Positions 54,845 to 62,519 of a stretch of 64,000 nt of DNA are shown piece by piece. The position numbers and the translations under genes were made by a program. Numbering within the stretch: the stretch's first letter is position 1; each line of letters starts with the position of its first letter. Below the pieces are notes generated by a model, which worked only from the letters and a program-made list of their open reading frames with translations, made no database searches and was not told the origin of the DNA. This DNA is from Curvibacter microcysteis. GTDB taxonomy: Bacteria; Pseudomonadota; Gammaproteobacteria; Burkholderiales; Burkholderiaceae_C. Location of the stretch: the NCBI RefSeq assembly GCF_028649455.1, contig NZ_JAQSIO010000004.1, positions 542,617 through 606,616 of the forward strand. The letters are read 5' to 3'.

Positions 54845-55936
54845 ATGACCCCACCACCACACGCCGCGTCTCCCTTGTACCTGAGCGCCCCCACGGTAGC
54901 CCAATGGATTGAGCAACAAGGCATCGCCACCTGCTTGCGTGGTCTCTGCGAGCGCCTGCAACTGGACTATCTGCGCTGGAACGAGTTTGACAAATGCGCC
55001 CGCGTGCCCAGCCACTCGCCTTGGGGCGTGATTGAGTTGATGCCCATCGCTGATGCCCAGCACTACAGCTTCAAATACGTCAACGGCCACCCCGGCAACA
55101 CCCTTCAGGGCTTGTCCACCGTGATGGCCTTTGGCGTGCTGGCCGACATGGCCACTGGCGCCCCCTTGTTGCTGAGCGAACTGACGCTGACCACCGCCTT
55201 GCGCACCGCCGCCATGTCCGCCCTGGCCGCCCGCACCCTCGCAAGGCCTGAAAGTCGGGTGATGGCGCTGATCGGCAATGGCGCACAAAGCGACTTTCAG
55301 GCCTTGGCGTTTCAGCACCTGCTGGGCATCCAGGCCTTGCGCTTGTACGACACCGACCCTGCAGCCACCTGCAAGCTGGTGCACAACCTGCGCCACAGTG
55401 GACTGGAACTGACGGTCTGCCAAAGCACCCGCGAAGCCGTGCAAGGTGCTGACATCGTGACCACGGTCACCGCCGACAAATGCCAAGCCACCATCCTCAG
55501 CGCAGACATGCTGAGCCCAGGTCAACACATCAATGCGGTGGGCGGCGACTGCCCAGGCAAGACCGAATTAGCCGCCGACGTGTTGCTGAACAACCCCGTC
55601 TTCGTGGAATACACGCCCCAAACCCGCGTGGAAGGCGACATCCAGCAAATGCCGGCCGACTTCCCGGTGACCGAGTTGTGGCAGGTGCTGGCCGGTCAAG
55701 CCCCTGGGCGCTGCGACGCGCAGACCATCACCGTGTTTGACTCGGTGGGCTTTGCGCTGGAGGACTTTTCTGCCCTGCGCTACCTCTACGACAGTGCATT
55801 GGCCTTGGGGCTGGGCGAGCGCCTGGACCTGATCCCGGCGCTGAACGACCCCAAAAACCTGCTGGGCTGCCTGGGTGCCCAGGCCTTCGCCACCACGCAA
55901 CCACCTGTCCAGCCCGCCCTGCGCCGGGCGGCATGA
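54845..55936 (+). CDS. ocd: Ornithine cyclodeaminase
   Basis: Converts L-ornithine to L-proline and ammonia with tightly bound NAD. The 363-residue product has the family segments KYVNGHPGNTLQGLSTVMAFG near residue 78, a Rossmann-like MALIGNGAQSDFQALAF near 140, and INAVGGDCPGKTEL near 230, whose aspartate is the catalytic residue of characterised OCDs. NAVGGDCPGK favours true OCD over mu-crystallin-type ketimine reductases. It is divergent from an Lrp-type regulator, the standard arrangement for inducible amino-acid catabolism. Confidence 0.93.
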   Translation: MTPPPHAASPLYLSAPTVAQWIEQQGIATCLRGLCERLQLDYLRWNEFDKCARVPSHSPWGVIELMPIADAQHYSFKYVNGHPGNTLQGLSTVMAFGVLADMATGAPLLLSELTLTTALRTAAMSALAARTLARPESRVMALIGNGAQSDFQALAFQHLLGIQALRLYDTDPAATCKLVHNLRHSGLELTVCQSTREAVQGADIVTTVTADKCQATILSADMLSPGQHINAVGGDCPGKTELAADVLLNNPVFVEYTPQTRVEGDIQQMPADFPVTELWQVLAGQAPGRCDAQTITVFDSVGFALEDFSALRYLYDSALALGLGERLDLIPALNDPKNLLGCLGAQAFATTQPPVQPALRRAA

Positions 55937-55965
55937 CAGTTGGCCCTGACGGCTTGACGGTCAGT

Positions 55966-56112
55966 TCAACCCAGGGGCTTCCAAGCCGGGGCTTCGCGCT
56001 CGGGGTAGTCCTTGGGTCGGTACTGCTGCATCGCATCGCGCTGCTGCAAGCGCTTGAGCTGGCCCGGCTTGGGCTTGGGCGCATGGAGTTCAAATCGGGG
56101 GGATTTGGTCAT
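55966..56112 (-). CDS. Small basic protein, 48 residues, unknown
   Basis: Short leftward open frame encoding a 48-residue protein starting MTKSPRFELHAPKPKPGQLK and ending APAWKPLG. It is hydrophilic, rich in K, R, P and Q, with no membrane segment. It starts 24 nt after the stop of the 68-residue gene on the same strand, so the two probably form an operon. A GGAG lies about 16 nt upstream and a closer GAG about 6 nt. No family recognised; coding status rests on position and composition. Confidence 0.5.
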   Translation of the reverse strand: MTKSPRFELHAPKPKPGQLKRLQQRDAMQQYRPKDYPEREAPAWKPLG

Positions 56113-56136
56113 GGTCTCAGGCACTCCGCGGATCGG

Positions 56137-56343
56137 TTAATGCAAGGTGTCGCTGCTGTCCAGGGATCGGTCCAGCGCCAGCTTCTCAAACGCGTGGCGC
56201 AGATGGGGCGGTGCCTCGATGTCGAAATCGTCGGGCGCCTCCATCCAGAGGTCTTGCAAACTGTCGGCCTCCAAAGGGGTCAACACCCACTGGTCCACCA
56301 GCGATTGGATCCAGGGTTCCATGGGCATGAGCTGTGCGGACAT
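56137..56343 (-). CDS. Small acidic protein, 68 residues, unknown
   Basis: A 68-residue acidic protein (PMEPWIQSLVDQWVLTPLEA at the start; EAPDDFDIEAPPHLRHAFEK further on) with amphipathic helices and no membrane segment. An AAGGAG site stands 7-8 nt before the ATG at 56343, good evidence of translation. No named family recognised. It is followed by the 48-residue basic protein gene. Opposite charges of the two products hint at, but do not prove, a complex. Confidence 0.65.
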   Translation of the reverse strand: MSAQLMPMEPWIQSLVDQWVLTPLEADSLQDLWMEAPDDFDIEAPPHLRHAFEKLALDRSLDSSDTLH

Positions 56344-56602
56344 TCCATTCTCCTTGTGGGAAGTGACTGCGTAGCCGATGACCCATCATGGCAGATCGCG
56401 ATGACAGCGCAAGCCCAAGCACCTGCGTCTTTTGGCCTATTCACAACACTTCCTTTTTGGACTTGCACAGCACTGTCACCTGGGACCCAGGCAGAGCGGC
56501 GCGTTGCGCAGTAGCATCGCGTGACATCAACGGCTGCGCGAGAAGCCGCTCCGCAGCCGGCGGAGTGCCCTTTGCAGCCCACGCCCCCTGCCCCACACCG
56601 CC

Positions 56603-57745
56603 ATGGATGGACAAACCGATACCGCCCCGCCCGACAAAGCCCTGCTGAGCTACCCCTTCGAGGGGCCGCCCCCGCGCGGCACCACGTTGGAAGTCGCCCC
56701 TGGCGTGCACTGGATCCGCATGCCCTTGCCCTACGCACTGGACCACATCAACCTGTGGGCTCTGGACGACGGCACCGGCTGGGCCCTGGTCGACACCGGC
56801 ACCCGCACCGACGACAACGCCCAAGTCTGGCGCGAGCTGTTCGCCAACGCCCCCGACCAGCGCGGACTGACCCGCATCCTGGTCACCCACATGCACCCCG
56901 ACCACATCGGCATGGCGGGCTGGCTGACGCGCAAATTCAATGTGCGCATGTGGATGACCCGGTTGGAGTACATGAGCTGCCGGGTGATGGTCTCCGACAC
57001 CGGGCGCGAAGCCCCGCCCGAGGCCATCGACTTCTACCGCCACGCCGGCTGGGGTGAGTCGGCCATAGAGAGCTATCGCCTGCGCTTTGGCAACTTTGGC
57101 AAACACATCCATGCCCTGCCCGAGAGCTTTCGCCGCATCCGCGACCAGGAAGTGTTGAACATCGGTGGACGCGAGTGGCGGGTGGTGGTCGGCACAGGCC
57201 ATTCGCCCGAACATGCCTGCCTGTACTGCGCCGAGCTGGGCGTGCTGATTTCGGGTGACCAGGTGTTGCCCCGCATCTCATCCAACGTGTCGGTCCACCC
57301 CACCGAGCCCGATGCCGACCCCATGAGCGAGTGGCTGGACTCGCTGGCCAAGCTCAAGCGCGAGGTCCCCCCCGACGTGCTGGTCCTGCCCTCGCACAAC
57401 GAACCCTTCCGCGGCCTGCATGCGCGGCTGGACCGGCTGGCGAGCGGCCAGGCCAAGTCCTTCGAGCGCCTGCGCCGTGCGCTGGCCCAGCCACGCCGCG
57501 TGGTGGACGTGTTTGGCGCCCTGTTCGCGCGCTCCATCAGCGAACAAGACGTGGGCTTGCTGGGCATGGCCACAGGCGAGACCCTGGCCTGCCTGAACCA
57601 CCTGATGAGCCGGGGCGAGGTCAGGCGTGAAGCGCGCGACGGCGTGCACTGGTACCAGCTGAGCGAGCCCGCCCCAGTCACGCCCGGCGCGGGCACCGAC
57701 GCCATCTCCACCCCCGACGAGCTCGCCGCCCCCAGCGCGACCTGA
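56603..57745 (+). CDS. Metallo-beta-lactamase-fold hydrolase, LACTB2-like
   Basis: A 380-residue MBL-fold protein. Metal ligands: THMHPDHIGMAG near residue 96 (HxHxDH), GTGHSPEHACLYC near 196 and ISGDQVLPRIS near 215, with LPSHNEPF near 264. A C-terminal winged-helix-like part (about 310-355) is typical of the LACTB2-like group, some of which act on CoA thioesters or RNA. Substrate undetermined. No good ribosome-binding site is seen before the ATG. It precedes a nitroreductase gene by 53 nt. Confidence 0.88.
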   Translation: MDGQTDTAPPDKALLSYPFEGPPPRGTTLEVAPGVHWIRMPLPYALDHINLWALDDGTGWALVDTGTRTDDNAQVWRELFANAPDQRGLTRILVTHMHPDHIGMAGWLTRKFNVRMWMTRLEYMSCRVMVSDTGREAPPEAIDFYRHAGWGESAIESYRLRFGNFGKHIHALPESFRRIRDQEVLNIGGREWRVVVGTGHSPEHACLYCAELGVLISGDQVLPRISSNVSVHPTEPDADPMSEWLDSLAKLKREVPPDVLVLPSHNEPFRGLHARLDRLASGQAKSFERLRRALAQPRRVVDVFGALFARSISEQDVGLLGMATGETLACLNHLMSRGEVRREARDGVHWYQLSEPAPVTPGAGTDAISTPDELAAPSAT

Positions 57746-57798
57746 AGCTCGACGACCCTCGTTTTCCCATTCCAACCACGAGACAAAGAGGCCTGACC

Positions 57799-58467
57799 AT
57801 GGATGTGCAAGACGCTGTTGCCTCGCGCCGATCGGTGCGCGACTTTCTGGACACCCCGGTGCCCGAAGCCCTGCTGCGCCGGGTGCTGACGCAGGCGCTG
57901 CGCGCGCCGTCTGGCGGCAACCTGCAGCCCTGGCACTTGCAGTTGCTCAGCGGCGAGCCCCTGGCCCAGCTCAAGGCGACGATGCAGCAGCGCTTGCAAG
58001 ACGGGCCACCCGACGGCAGCGAGTACGACGTCTACCCCAAAGAACTGGTTTCGCCCTACCGCGACCGCCGCTTCCAGGTGGGCGAAGCGCTGTATGCGCA
58101 GCTGGGCGTCCCGCGCGAAGATAAAGCCGCGCGCCTGCGCTGGTTTGCCCGCAACTACAACTTCTTTGGGGCCCCAGTGGCCCTGTTCTGCAGCGTGGAC
58201 CGGCGCATGGGCCCGCCGCAGTGGTCCGACCTGGGCATGCTGCTGCAAACCATCATGCTGCTGCTGCGCGCCGAAGGCCTGGACAGCTGCGCCCAGGAAT
58301 GCTGGGCCATGTACCCGCAAACCCTGGCGCCGTTTTTGCAGCTGCCGCCCGAGCGCATGCTGTTCACCGGCATGTCGATTGGCTACGCCCGCCCCGACGC
58401 CGCCGTGAACCAACTGCACACGGTGCGCGCACCGCTGGACGAGGTGTGCCGCTTCGACGGCTTCTGA
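57799..58467 (+). CDS. Nitroreductase-family FMN oxidoreductase
   Basis: A 222-residue nitroreductase-fold protein. FMN contacts are in ASRRSVRDFLD near residue 8 and APSGGNLQPWH near 36. GMLLQTIMLLLRAEGLDSCAQE near 149 and MSIGYARPDA near 192 complete the fold. The family reduces nitro groups, quinones or flavins with NAD(P)H. An AAAGAGG stretch precedes the ATG. Likely co-transcribed with the MBL-fold gene. Confidence 0.9.
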   Translation: MDVQDAVASRRSVRDFLDTPVPEALLRRVLTQALRAPSGGNLQPWHLQLLSGEPLAQLKATMQQRLQDGPPDGSEYDVYPKELVSPYRDRRFQVGEALYAQLGVPREDKAARLRWFARNYNFFGAPVALFCSVDRRMGPPQWSDLGMLLQTIMLLLRAEGLDSCAQECWAMYPQTLAPFLQLPPERMLFTGMSIGYARPDAAVNQLHTVRAPLDEVCRFDGF

Positions 58468-58477
58468 GCCCCCGCGC

Positions 58478-59284
58478 TCAGGCCGGGGCCTTGCTGGTCG
58501 GGGCCTCGGTGAGCTTGAGCAAGATGTCGGCGTACCAGACGCAGTTCAGGCCCAAAGACTCATCCTGCACCAGGTCGCGGTTGCCCATGTCCATGCGCGA
58601 AGAATGCACGCCCAACAGCTTCCAGGGCAGAGCCGCCGTTTCACCCTGCGGTGCGGGATGGCGCAGCACCACGGGGGCGCCGCTGGTGCCTCGGTGGGTG
58701 CGCGCATCGGTCAGGAAGAAGCCCTTGCCCTGAAAGCGAATGCCATAGGGTGAAGCCACCACCGCGTGGCGCAGCACCGGCAGGTGGTGCACCGCGTCGT
58801 GAAAACCCAGCGGAAAGCCCACCACCAGCAAGGAAGCGTCCACGGCCACCTCGGACAAGTCCTGCACCAGGTGTGACGGCGTGTAGGCGCGGATCACCGC
58901 GTTGGCGGGCAGTTGGCGGCGGTCCAGCTCCAGCACGGCCACATCGATGGAGCCGCCCGAGTCGCGCCCCTGGCGCCAGACCGCGCGACCGTTCTGATAC
59001 AGCAACATCGAAAAGCCGGTGGACCGGGTCAGGTCGCTCAAGTCCAGGTGCAGCTCGATCTCCAGCCGGTCTGGCAGGTGGCCGGTGGCCTCGTCGATCA
59101 CCACATGGCGGCTGGTGACGAGGAACAGGCGCTCGTCGCGTTCGAAGAAAAAACCGCTCGCATTGGTCAGCCCCTGCTGCCCCAAAAAAGCCGACACACG
59201 CGGCGCAGACAGGAACAAGGGGTCCACCGGAGCCGGCCGGGGCGCGGGCATGTCGCCTGCAGGAAGGGTGTTCAAAAGGGTCAT
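58478..59284 (-). CDS. Trypsin-like serine protease, no signal peptide
   Basis: A 268-residue protein with a trypsin-type fold of the Trypsin_2/HtrA-like kind. The catalytic triad reads H60 in VTSRHVV, D114 in SIDVAVLEL and S201 in HRGTSGAPVV. No signal peptide, membrane anchor or PDZ domain is seen, so it appears cytosolic, unlike DegP. The ATG at 59284 is preferred; a TTG two codons upstream is in frame. Substrates unknown. It is convergent with the nitroreductase gene and lies on the same strand as the RelA/SpoT-domain gene. Confidence 0.85.
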   Translation of the reverse strand: MTLLNTLPAGDMPAPRPAPVDPLFLSAPRVSAFLGQQGLTNASGFFFERDERLFLVTSRHVVIDEATGHLPDRLEIELHLDLSDLTRSTGFSMLLYQNGRAVWRQGRDSGGSIDVAVLELDRRQLPANAVIRAYTPSHLVQDLSEVAVDASLLVVGFPLGFHDAVHHLPVLRHAVVASPYGIRFQGKGFFLTDARTHRGTSGAPVVLRHPAPQGETAALPWKLLGVHSSRMDMGNRDLVQDESLGLNCVWYADILLKLTEAPTSKAPA

Positions 59285-59425
59285 GGGCAAAGCCGGTGCA
59301 AAGCGCTGACGCCAGGGGTCTGGCGCACAGGGTCAACCGCCGGTCGACCCCAAGACAAAGGCACACAAAGCGCTGCGTAGGTCGCCCCAGTGTAGGGGCA
59401 AGTGGCGGCAGGCGCTGTGCGGGCC

Positions 59426-60514
59426 TCAGCCTTCTTGGACTTTGTCCGGCGGCAGGTACTCGGCCAGCCAGGCCTCAAAGGCCTCTTGGGCGCTGCGCCG
59501 CAGCGCGGGCGCAAACACCACCTTGTCGCCGAGGTACAGGCAGTGGCGGATCACCGTGTAGGGATTGAAACTGAGCTGCGGATGGCGCTCTTCGAAGAAC
59601 TGCTTGTAGCGCTTCACCGTGCCGATTTTCTCGCGCACGATGACATTGAACTCGGGCCGCGTGATCTCGGGCGCCCAGCTCTTGATGTGCTCGACAAAGC
59701 CATCCACCTTGCTGGGCTCGAAGGCAAAGTCCTTGAAGAAGTGATTGGCGATCTTCAAGAACGTGAAGGCGTTGAGCTCGGCCTTGGCCTGGGCCTCGGG
59801 GGACGCCACGGGCGCTTCGGGCACCAGCCCCTCCAGCGCGGTCTCATCGGGTGCGGACTGCAGCGCGGCCTCGGTCTCGTCGCGGATCTGGCGGAACTCG
59901 CGGTCGGCCAATTCAAACAGGGCCGACAAGACATTGATGCGCCGCTTGAGCGCATTGGGAATGGACTTCTTGTACTTGATCTGGTGGTCCAGCACGCTCC
60001 AGGAGTCCTGGATGATGGTGCGCACCTGCAACTCGAACTGTGCCACCGGCCAGTGCATGTCGGGCGACAGGCCCAGCTCCACCGGGCTGAAGGCCAGGTC
60101 CAGGTGCAGGCCTTTGTAGCCAAAGGAATCGTCGGTGCCCTCGACCTTGGCGATCTTGTCGGTGATCTCGATCACGCCAAAGTTGGGGCGAATGGCCTCG
60201 GCGATCTTCCAGATCTCGTCCTCGTACAGACACACCACGCGCAAGCCCAGCAAATCAGTGATGTGGGGCTGGATGCTGTAGGGCTGGTTCTGATCCTCCA
60301 ACGCCGGGCGGTACTTGGCGGAGAACTTGCGCAGGCACTCGTCCACCTGCTTGACCCGGCCTTCGACCTTGGACACCTGCAGCCCTGACTGCCCTGACAG
60401 AAGGCCAGCGATGCGCTTTTGCAGCGCCTGGCACAAGGTGCTCAACTCGGCCGCGTGGGCCTGGTGGAAGGCCCGAAAGACCTGCTGTTCAAGCTCAAAA
60501 TCACGGGACGGCAT
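59426..60514 (-). CDS. RelA/SpoT-domain (p)ppGpp synthetase-like protein
   Basis: A 362-residue protein with only the synthetase domain. Motifs: SKVEGRVKQVDECLRKF near residue 48, ITDLLGLRVVCLYEDEI near 85, GYKGLHLDL near 132 and QFELQVRTIIQDSWSVLDHQ near 159. There is no HD, TGS or ACT domain. The region after about 200 is helical, without a recognised domain, ending PPDKVQEG; typical small alarmone synthetases are 200-260 residues, so this has an extra 100. Catalytic competence looks likely but key residues need alignment. The start at 60514 lacks a strong Shine-Dalgarno; an upstream ATG at 60583 is in frame. Confidence 0.85.
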   Translation of the reverse strand: MPSRDFELEQQVFRAFHQAHAAELSTLCQALQKRIAGLLSGQSGLQVSKVEGRVKQVDECLRKFSAKYRPALEDQNQPYSIQPHITDLLGLRVVCLYEDEIWKIAEAIRPNFGVIEITDKIAKVEGTDDSFGYKGLHLDLAFSPVELGLSPDMHWPVAQFELQVRTIIQDSWSVLDHQIKYKKSIPNALKRRINVLSALFELADREFRQIRDETEAALQSAPDETALEGLVPEAPVASPEAQAKAELNAFTFLKIANHFFKDFAFEPSKVDGFVEHIKSWAPEITRPEFNVIVREKIGTVKRYKQFFEERHPQLSFNPYTVIRHCLYLGDKVVFAPALRRSAQEAFEAWLAEYLPPDKVQEG

Positions 60515-60646
60515 GGCGGGGTCAGAACAAGGCAAAAGAGGGATGGACCGCCCGCCCACGCGAGCGCGAACCGAAAAAATCATTCTGCCATAGGGGCTGC
60601 CAAGACCGCTGCAGCGTCAACGACCGAGCGAACGCCAACACCGTGC

Positions 60647-61960
60647 TCAAGGTGCAGGCAGAAGGGTCAGCCGGTAAATCAGCAGCGCTGCGCGGATGGT
60701 GCCGCGCTCAATGGAGGCGATCTCCAGGTCCTCTTCGTCGGTGTGGGCCCCACGCCCTTGGGCCCCCAGGCCATCGATGCCCACGGTGTAGGGCGCGACG
60801 AACTGCACATCGCCAGCCCCGCGCAGGCCCGGGTCCAGCAGCTCAATGCGGCCCAAGCCCGCGTCCTGGCTGGCTTGGGAGTAGCGCGCCGCCAACTGCT
60901 GCCCCGCCTCGGTCGGCGGCATGGGCGGGTAGTTTTCAGTGAAACGGATGCTGGCCGATGTGCCCGGCAAGTTGCCGTTGCTGACGATGCCCAGCATCTT
61001 CTGGCGCGCGCGCTCGCCTTGCTCGGGCGACAGATAGCGCAAATCGCCCAGCACTTCGGCATCACGGGCGATGACGTTGGACTTGCCAAACGCGCTGGCG
61101 GTGGCCGTGTCTTCGGCATAGGACACGTCGGTGCCGCCATAGACCAGGCCAGGGTTGAAGGTCAGGCTGGGCTCGATCACTTGCTCGCGGAAAGCATTGA
61201 GAATGCGCGCCGTTTCGTAGATGGCGCCATAGCCCGACGCGTTGGAGAACACCCCCATCGAATGCGCTGGCTTGCCCTTGACCCGCAGCACCCAGCCGCC
61301 CGAGGAGCGGCGCGCGATGCTGGCCGTGTCCACGCCCTGGTGCTTGTTGCTGCCCTCAAACGAAAGCGCGTAATCGGCCCGCTTGGCCAAGGCCACCATG
61401 TCGGCACGCGCGACTTGCAGGGGCTTTCCGGCACGCTCTTCATCACCAGTCAGCATGACATCGACATTGGCTGGGTCCAGCGCCCCAACGGACTTGAGGG
61501 CGCGTAAGGCCTCGATCAGGATCACGTCACCGCCCTTCATGTCGTTCACGCCCTGGCCCCGCACGCGGTCGCCACGGCGTTCCCATAGAGGCACAGTGCT
61601 GGTCTTTTCAAACACAGTGTCCAGGTGGCCCAACAGCAGCACCCGTTTGCCAGCGCCCCCCTCATGGCTGGCCACCAGGTGACCAGCCCGCTTCATGGCA
61701 GGGGGCATGTCGATCCAGCGGGTTTGAAAGCCCAGCTCGTCCAACTCGGCCCTGAAAAGCTCCCCCACGGCCCGCACGCCCTGGGGGTTCAAGGTGCCGC
61801 TGTTGATGCGAACCGCCTTCTCCAACAGCAGCAGGGCCGCGGGCGAGCGCTGCTGGACAGCGGCGACGATTTTCTGTTCGGTATCAGAGAGCTGGGCCTG
61901 GGCCGTGCCGCACAGGGCTGCGACCAGGCTGAACAAAGCAAGGCCATTTTTGTTGAACAT
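60647..61960 (-). CDS. M20-family metallocarboxypeptidase, glutamate carboxypeptidase-like, exported
   Basis: A 437-residue zinc peptidase with a signal peptide (ALFSLVAALCGTAQA). Metal and catalytic residues: LLGHLDTVFE near residue 100, GVNDMKGG near 130, GDEERAG near 164 (general base EE), DLRYLSPEQ near 305 and GAHTDEEDLE near 412. The dimerisation lid domain sits between. Overall it resembles periplasmic carboxypeptidase G2-type enzymes that remove C-terminal glutamate; exact substrate unknown. The ATG at 61960 has an AGGAG site 9 nt upstream. Confidence 0.9.
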   Translation of the reverse strand: MFNKNGLALFSLVAALCGTAQAQLSDTEQKIVAAVQQRSPAALLLLEKAVRINSGTLNPQGVRAVGELFRAELDELGFQTRWIDMPPAMKRAGHLVASHEGGAGKRVLLLGHLDTVFEKTSTVPLWERRGDRVRGQGVNDMKGGDVILIEALRALKSVGALDPANVDVMLTGDEERAGKPLQVARADMVALAKRADYALSFEGSNKHQGVDTASIARRSSGGWVLRVKGKPAHSMGVFSNASGYGAIYETARILNAFREQVIEPSLTFNPGLVYGGTDVSYAEDTATASAFGKSNVIARDAEVLGDLRYLSPEQGERARQKMLGIVSNGNLPGTSASIRFTENYPPMPPTEAGQQLAARYSQASQDAGLGRIELLDPGLRGAGDVQFVAPYTVGIDGLGAQGRGAHTDEEDLEIASIERGTIRAALLIYRLTLLPAP

Positions 61961-62257
61961 GGTGTGTCTCCTGATCTGACGAGGGAAAAAGCAGCCTTCA
62001 CCGGCCGCGCTCCGCCAGTCCACCGGACAAGGATACGAAGGATCGCGCAGAGCATTTCTGCGTGGCATGGCGTGCGTGCTGGCCGAAAAGTGTACCGAGG
62101 AGAGGCTGAAGTGACCTCAAGGGGCCCCAAACGGCAGCACACTCTTGAAAACACCGGTGTTGACAAGCCTCAGGCCATCTTGTTCGGCAGAGGTGGGCGC
62201 TGGGCTGGGGAGGTGAAACTGCACCGCTTCATCCCCCATGACCAGCAGTAGAAACAA
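61961..62257. other. Intergenic region before the tRNA remnant
   Basis: About 300 bp with no credible gene, promoter or repeat. It is the chromosomal flank beside the putative integration site. Confidence 0.5.
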
Positions 62258-62285
62258 GAAAAACTGCGCCTTGGACCATAGCGCA
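62258..62285 (-). terminator. Terminator downstream of the tRNA remnant
   Basis: On the minus strand TGCGC, an 11-nt loop, GCGCA, then G and five T. It lies 17 bp past the CCA of the tRNA fragment, as expected for the original tRNA transcription unit. Confidence 0.6.
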
Positions 62286-62301
62286 TTTTCCTTTTTTAGC
62301 T

Positions 62302-62351
62302 TGGTAGGGCGTGAGGGACTTGAACCCGCGACCAAAGGATTATGAGTCCTT
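62302..62351 (-). tRNA. 3' remnant of a CAT-anticodon tRNA (Met or Ile2), likely att site
   Basis: The minus strand reads a good anticodon arm (AAGGACTCATAATCCTT, anticodon CAT), variable loop, T-arm, acceptor 3' strand and CCA, ending at 62302. Upstream of 62351 no D-arm or 5' acceptor strand exists; the sequence instead becomes AT-rich and repetitive. The T-stem has one mismatch (GCGGG against CCCTC). This is therefore the 3' portion of a tRNA left by site-specific integration, not a working gene. The adjoining tyrosine recombinase supports this. Confidence 0.8.
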
Positions 62352-62356
62352 GTCTG

Positions 62357-62451
62357 GCAGTGTTTTGCAGTGTTGATCGGTGTTGTAAAAAATCTGTGTT
62401 TTCAATTAAATCAACAACTTATAGATTGCTACAAAAATCATAGTGTTGATC
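62357..62451. repeat. Short direct repeats beside the att remnant
   Basis: AGTGTTGATC occurs at 62369-62378 and 62442-62451, and GCAGTGTT at 62357-62364 and 62367-62374. They lie between the tRNA remnant and the integrase gene, where arm-type recombinase sites are expected. Confidence 0.55.
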
Positions 62452-62477
62452 AATGTTTAGGAAAAATGCACAATTCT

Positions 62478-62510
62478 GGCTACATGGTGGCTACATGGTG
62501 GCTACATGGA
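62478..62510. repeat. Three 11-bp tandem repeats before the integrase start
   Basis: GGCTACATGGT at 62478, 62489 and 62500 (last base A in the third). The unit is not a multiple of three, which argues against this region being translated and supports the start at 62520. Spacing of 11 bp places copies on one helix face, as for protein-binding iterons. Confidence 0.75.
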
Positions 62511-62519
62511 GACCAAAGG

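Noticed and set aside
55966..56343. Toxin-antitoxin module
   Set aside because: Size and adjacency fit, but neither product resembles a known toxin or antitoxin family; reported only as an uncharacterised pair.
62302..62351. A functional tRNA-Met or tRNA-Ile gene
   Set aside because: The D-arm and 5' acceptor strand are missing and the T-stem has a mismatch, so only the 3' part remains.
62370..62519. Longer integrase start at 62370
   Set aside because: The extra 50 residues run through AT-rich direct repeats and 11-bp iterons and look unlike integrase; the ATG at 62520 fits the family.
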